Source: Methylobacterium organophilum
GTDB lineage: Bacteria > Pseudomonadota > Alphaproteobacteria > Rhizobiales > Beijerinckiaceae
Direction: 5' to 3'
Length of the DNA stretch: 64,000 bases
NCBI RefSeq assembly: GCF_022179465.1
Contig: NZ_BPQV01000001.1
Span: forward strand, 310,001 to 374,000
Shown here in pieces: positions 61,409 to 64,000 of this stretch (position 1 is the stretch's first letter; every line of letters begins with the position of its first letter). Made by a program: the position numbers and the translations under genes. A model generated the notes under the pieces. The model had not been told where the DNA came from. It made no database searches and saw nothing but the letters and a program-made list of their open reading frames with translations.

Positions 61409-62950
61409 TTAGCGGGCGGACTGAGCGACCCTCTCCCGCCGCCGCTCGATCGAGGAGGGGATGCGCAGGGATTCGCGGTACTTGGCGACGGTGCGCCGGG
61501 CGATGTCGATGCCCTCGTCGCGCAGGCGCTGCACCAGCGCATCGTCGGAGAGCACGTCGGAGGCCTCCGCATCGACGAGCTGCTTGATGCGGTGGCGCAC
61601 GGCCTCCGAGGAATGGGCCGCCCCGCCGGCCGCGCCGGGAATGGCCGCGGTGAAGAAGTATTTCATCTCCAGGGTGCCGCGGCTGGTGCCGATCGACTTG
61701 TTGGAGGTCACACGGGAAACCGTGGACTCGTGCATGCCGATCGCCTCGGCCACGGTCTTCAGGTTGAGCGGGCGCAGATGGGTGACGCCGTGCAGGAAGA
61801 AGCCGTCCTGCTGGCGCACGATCTCGGTCGCCACCTTCAGGATGGTGCGCGCCCGCTGCTCGAGGGAGCGGGTGAGCCAGTTCGCCGTCTGCAGGCACTC
61901 GGACAGGAAGGCCTTGTCGCCCTCGGCCACCGCACCCTTGGAGACACGGGCATAGTAGCTCTGGTTGACCAGCACCCGGGGCAGCGCCTCCGCGTTCAGC
62001 TCCACCAGCCAGGACCCGTCCGGGGCGGCGCGCACGAACACGTCCGGCACCAGCACTTCGACGGGATGGGTTCCGAAGGCCCGGCCGGGCTTGGGATCGA
62101 GCCGGCGAATCTCGGCGAGCATCTCCACCAGATCCTCGTCGTCCACCCCGCAGAGCCGACGCAGGGCGGCGAGATCGCGCTTGGCGACGAGATCGAGGCG
62201 CGAGACGAGGGCCTCCATGGCGGGATCGAAGCGGTTCTGCTCCCGCAGCTGGATGGCGAGGCATTCGGCGAGGTCGCGGGCGGCGACCCCCGGCGGGTCG
62301 AAAGTCTGGACGAGTTTCAGCACCCGGGCGACGTCGTCGAGCTTCGCCCCGAGGCGCTCGGCCACGCCCTCGACCGTCTCGCGCAGGTAGCCGGCCTCGT
62401 CGACGGAATCGATCAGGAAGCTGCCGATCAGCCGGTCGCCGGGATGAGCGGTGGCGATGTCGAGCTGTGCGGCGAGGTGATCGCGCAACGACGTCTCCGC
62501 CGTCAGCGTCGCCTCGAAATCGGGAAGCTCGCCGTCGAAGCTGCCGCCGGTATTGCCGTAGGGCGCGGGCGTCAGGGACAGCATGTCGCCGGCCCCGCTC
62601 TCCCGCGGCATCGGGTTCTCGTCGGCGAAGACGTTGTCGAGGCGGGTATCGAGGCGGCTCTCGATCTCCGTGCGGTCGGGGGCCATGTCGTTGGCGAGCC
62701 AGGACTCGGCCTCGCCCCCATCCCCGTCGCCGTCGAAGCCGCGATCGGCCTCGCCGGCGGCCTCGGGCGCCTCGCGTTCGCCGCCCTCTCCCTCGATCCG
62801 CTCGAGCAGGGGATTGCGCTCCAGCTCGGCATCGACGTAGGCGACGAGATCGAGCTGGGAGAGCTGCAGGAGCTTGATGGCCTGCAGGAGCTGCGGCGTC
62901 ATCACCAGGGCCTGGCCCTGGCGCATTTCCAGCCGTTGCAGCAGACTCAT
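61409..62950 (-). CDS. rpoN: RNA polymerase sigma-54 factor
   Basis: Sigma-54 directs transcription of nitrogen, motility and C1-related genes, needing an enhancer-binding protein. The 513-residue protein has the Gln-rich activator region (MSLLQRLEMRQGQALVMTPQ, LLQAIKLLQLSQLDLVAYVD), the acidic region, the core-binding region (RIRRLDPKPG-type block, here RRLDPKPGRAFGTHPVEVLV) and the DNA-binding end with helix-turn-helix (TVAEAIGMHESTVSRVTSNK) and the RpoN box ARRTVAKYRESL. The order lptB-rpoN-hpf-ptsN is classical. Confidence 0.97.
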   Translation of the reverse strand: MSLLQRLEMRQGQALVMTPQLLQAIKLLQLSQLDLVAYVDAELERNPLLERIEGEGGEREAPEAAGEADRGFDGDGDGGEAESWLANDMAPDRTEIESRLDTRLDNVFADENPMPRESGAGDMLSLTPAPYGNTGGSFDGELPDFEATLTAETSLRDHLAAQLDIATAHPGDRLIGSFLIDSVDEAGYLRETVEGVAERLGAKLDDVARVLKLVQTFDPPGVAARDLAECLAIQLREQNRFDPAMEALVSRLDLVAKRDLAALRRLCGVDDEDLVEMLAEIRRLDPKPGRAFGTHPVEVLVPDVFVRAAPDGSWLVELNAEALPRVLVNQSYYARVSKGAVAEGDKAFLSECLQTANWLTRSLEQRARTILKVATEIVRQQDGFFLHGVTHLRPLNLKTVAEAIGMHESTVSRVTSNKSIGTSRGTLEMKYFFTAAIPGAAGGAAHSSEAVRHRIKQLVDAEASDVLSDDALVQRLRDEGIDIARRTVAKYRESLRIPSSIERRRERVAQSAR

Positions 62951-63289
62951 CGCGAAGCCCGATTCCCGATCGACAAGGTGAGAGCGGACCCGGCCGCAGC
63001 TCGGGCCCCGTTAGCGGCACGTTTCTTGCTTTTTTGACCTGTTTAAGACTTAGCCCCAACCGCGGCACAGGTCAAAGCGCCTTTGGGGCTGCCGCCCCGA
63101 ATCCCGTGCATCGCGACCGTGCCGACACAGGTGACCCTTGCGGAGCGGGACTGTCCGATTCGCGCTCTAAGAAAACCTTGCGCGCTTCTGCGACGCGCGC
63201 AGCGGCCGCCTGCGTGGCTCAGGGGAGGTTACCGCGGCCTTACGGCTCGGCACGCGCAGCCCCATTCGAGACCCCGGCGCGACGCATGC
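62951..63289. other. Gap between lptB and rpoN
   Basis: 339 bp upstream of rpoN with no gene. A T/C-rich patch near 63020-63045 may be part of the promoter. Nothing else recognised. Confidence 0.55.
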
Positions 63290-64000
63290 TCAGAGCCGGA
63301 AATCCTCGCCGAGATAGAGCCGGCGGGCATCCTCGTTGGCGACGATCTCGTCGGGGGTGCCCTCGGTGAGGATGCGGCCGGAATGGGCGATATAGGCGCG
63401 GTCGATCAGGCCCAGCGTCTCGCGCACGTTGTGGTCGGTGATGAGCACGCCGATGTTGCGGCGCTTCAGATGCTTCACGAGATCCTGGATGTCGCCCACC
63501 GCGATGGGGTCGATGCCGGCGAAGGGCTCGTCGAGCAGGATGAAGGTCGGCGAGGAGGCGAGCGCCCGGGCGATCTCGCAGCGCCGGCGCTCGCCGCCGG
63601 ACAGGGCGATCGAGGGCGACTTGCGCAGGCGCGCGATGTCGAACTCCTCCAGCAGGGAATCGAGCTTGCGCTCCCGCAGCTTGCGGTCGGGCTCGGCCAC
63701 CTCGAGCACCGCGCGGATATTGTCCTCGACGGACAGGCCCCGGAAGATCGAGGCCTCCTGCGGCAGGTAGCCGATGCCGAGGCGCGCGCGCTGGTACATC
63801 GGCAGCCGGGTGATCTCCATGCCGTCCAGGCTGATCGTGCCGCGGTCGGCGGTGACGAGGCCGGTGATCATGTAGAAGATCGTGGTCTTGCCCGCCCCGT
63901 TCGGGCCGAGCAGGCCCACGGCCTCGCCGGTGCGCACCGTCAGGCCCGCCTCGTGCACCACGGTGCGCGCCCCGTAGCTCTTGCGCAGGCCGCGCACGGC
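63290..64000 (-). CDS. lptB: LPS export ABC transporter ATP-binding protein (5' end missing)
   Basis: LptB drives lipopolysaccharide transport with LptFG. The visible 236 codons have Walker A GLLGPNGAGKTTIFYMITGL, the Q-loop GYLPQEASIFRGLSVEDNIR, signature SIALSGGERRRCEIARALAS, Walker B FILLDEPFAGIDPIAVGDIQ and the H-loop VLITDHNVRETLGLIDRAY. The start lies beyond the right edge; the GTG at 63997 is internal (AVRGLRKSYGAR). It is upstream of rpoN in the usual cluster. Confidence 0.97.
   Translation of the reverse strand, partial: AVRGLRKSYGARTVVHEAGLTVRTGEAVGLLGPNGAGKTTIFYMITGLVTADRGTISLDGMEITRLPMYQRARLGIGYLPQEASIFRGLSVEDNIRAVLEVAEPDRKLRERKLDSLLEEFDIARLRKSPSIALSGGERRRCEIARALASSPTFILLDEPFAGIDPIAVGDIQDLVKHLKRRNIGVLITDHNVRETLGLIDRAYIAHSGRILTEGTPDEIVANEDARRLYLGEDFRL

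Overview
The window is GC-rich alphaproteobacterial chromosome. Gene content and protein style point to Hyphomicrobiales and most likely the genus Methylobacterium: an ALA-synthase HemA, a Tad/Cpa pilus locus with CtrA-like boxes, the LeuS-LptE-HolA and MnmG-RsmG-ParA-ParB runs, a DUF6894 protein and several Crp-like regulators. The genus is an inference; no rRNA gene or other phylogenetic marker was compared. I found no tRNA, rRNA, CRISPR array, prophage or recognisable insertion sequence. The parAB genes and TTTCACGTGAAA (parS-like) sites in rsmG and leuS suggest an origin-proximal part of the chromosome.

Layout. 1-7.7 kb is housekeeping: murA (cut by the left edge), a small conserved-looking gene, hemA, an orphan SURF1 gene with a TTG start, pth, rplY, a small secreted protein and a phosphomannomutase. 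7.7-22.6 kb is a complete Tad (Flp) pilus locus. The minor pseudopilins and a secretin N-domain protein lie on the minus strand, two Flp prepilins and cpaA to tadC on the plus strand, and tadD on the minus strand. Four near-identical TTAA-N7-TTAA boxes stand in front of flp1, flp2, cpaB and tadD. 22.8-30.5 kb holds an M17 peptidase, a DJ-1/PfpI protein, an acid phosphatase, an alpha/beta hydrolase, dapD, a cyclic-nucleotide-domain protein, an orphan OmpR-type regulator, an L,D-transpeptidase and a YggS-family PLP protein. 30.8-39.5 kb is leuS-lptE-holA facing mnmG-rsmG-parA-parB.

39.5-50.6 kb is more accessory: a 49-residue membrane peptide, an extensin-like protein, a second L,D-transpeptidase, a TonB-dependent receptor with a possible iron-responsive palindrome upstream, an arginase, a GT61 glycosyltransferase beside a repeat-rich gap, then yraN-rsmI facing an LpoA/LppC-like lipoprotein. 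50.6-59.7 kb is the most unusual part: a second TonB-dependent receptor, a 984-residue repetitive surface-type protein that ends in a Hint domain instead of an autotransporter barrel, three Crp/Fnr-type regulators, and a DUF6894 protein that appears to start at CTG. 59.7-64 kb is the classical lptB-rpoN-hpf-ptsN cluster with lptB cut by the right edge.

The most useful leads are the shared CtrA-like boxes of the Tad locus, the parS-like set, the Hint-terminated repeat protein with its regulator cluster, the CTG start of the DUF6894 gene, and the dispersed repeats shared by the cpaA-cpaB gap and the glycosyltransferase gap. Most long open frames opposite the real genes are products of high GC and were not annotated.
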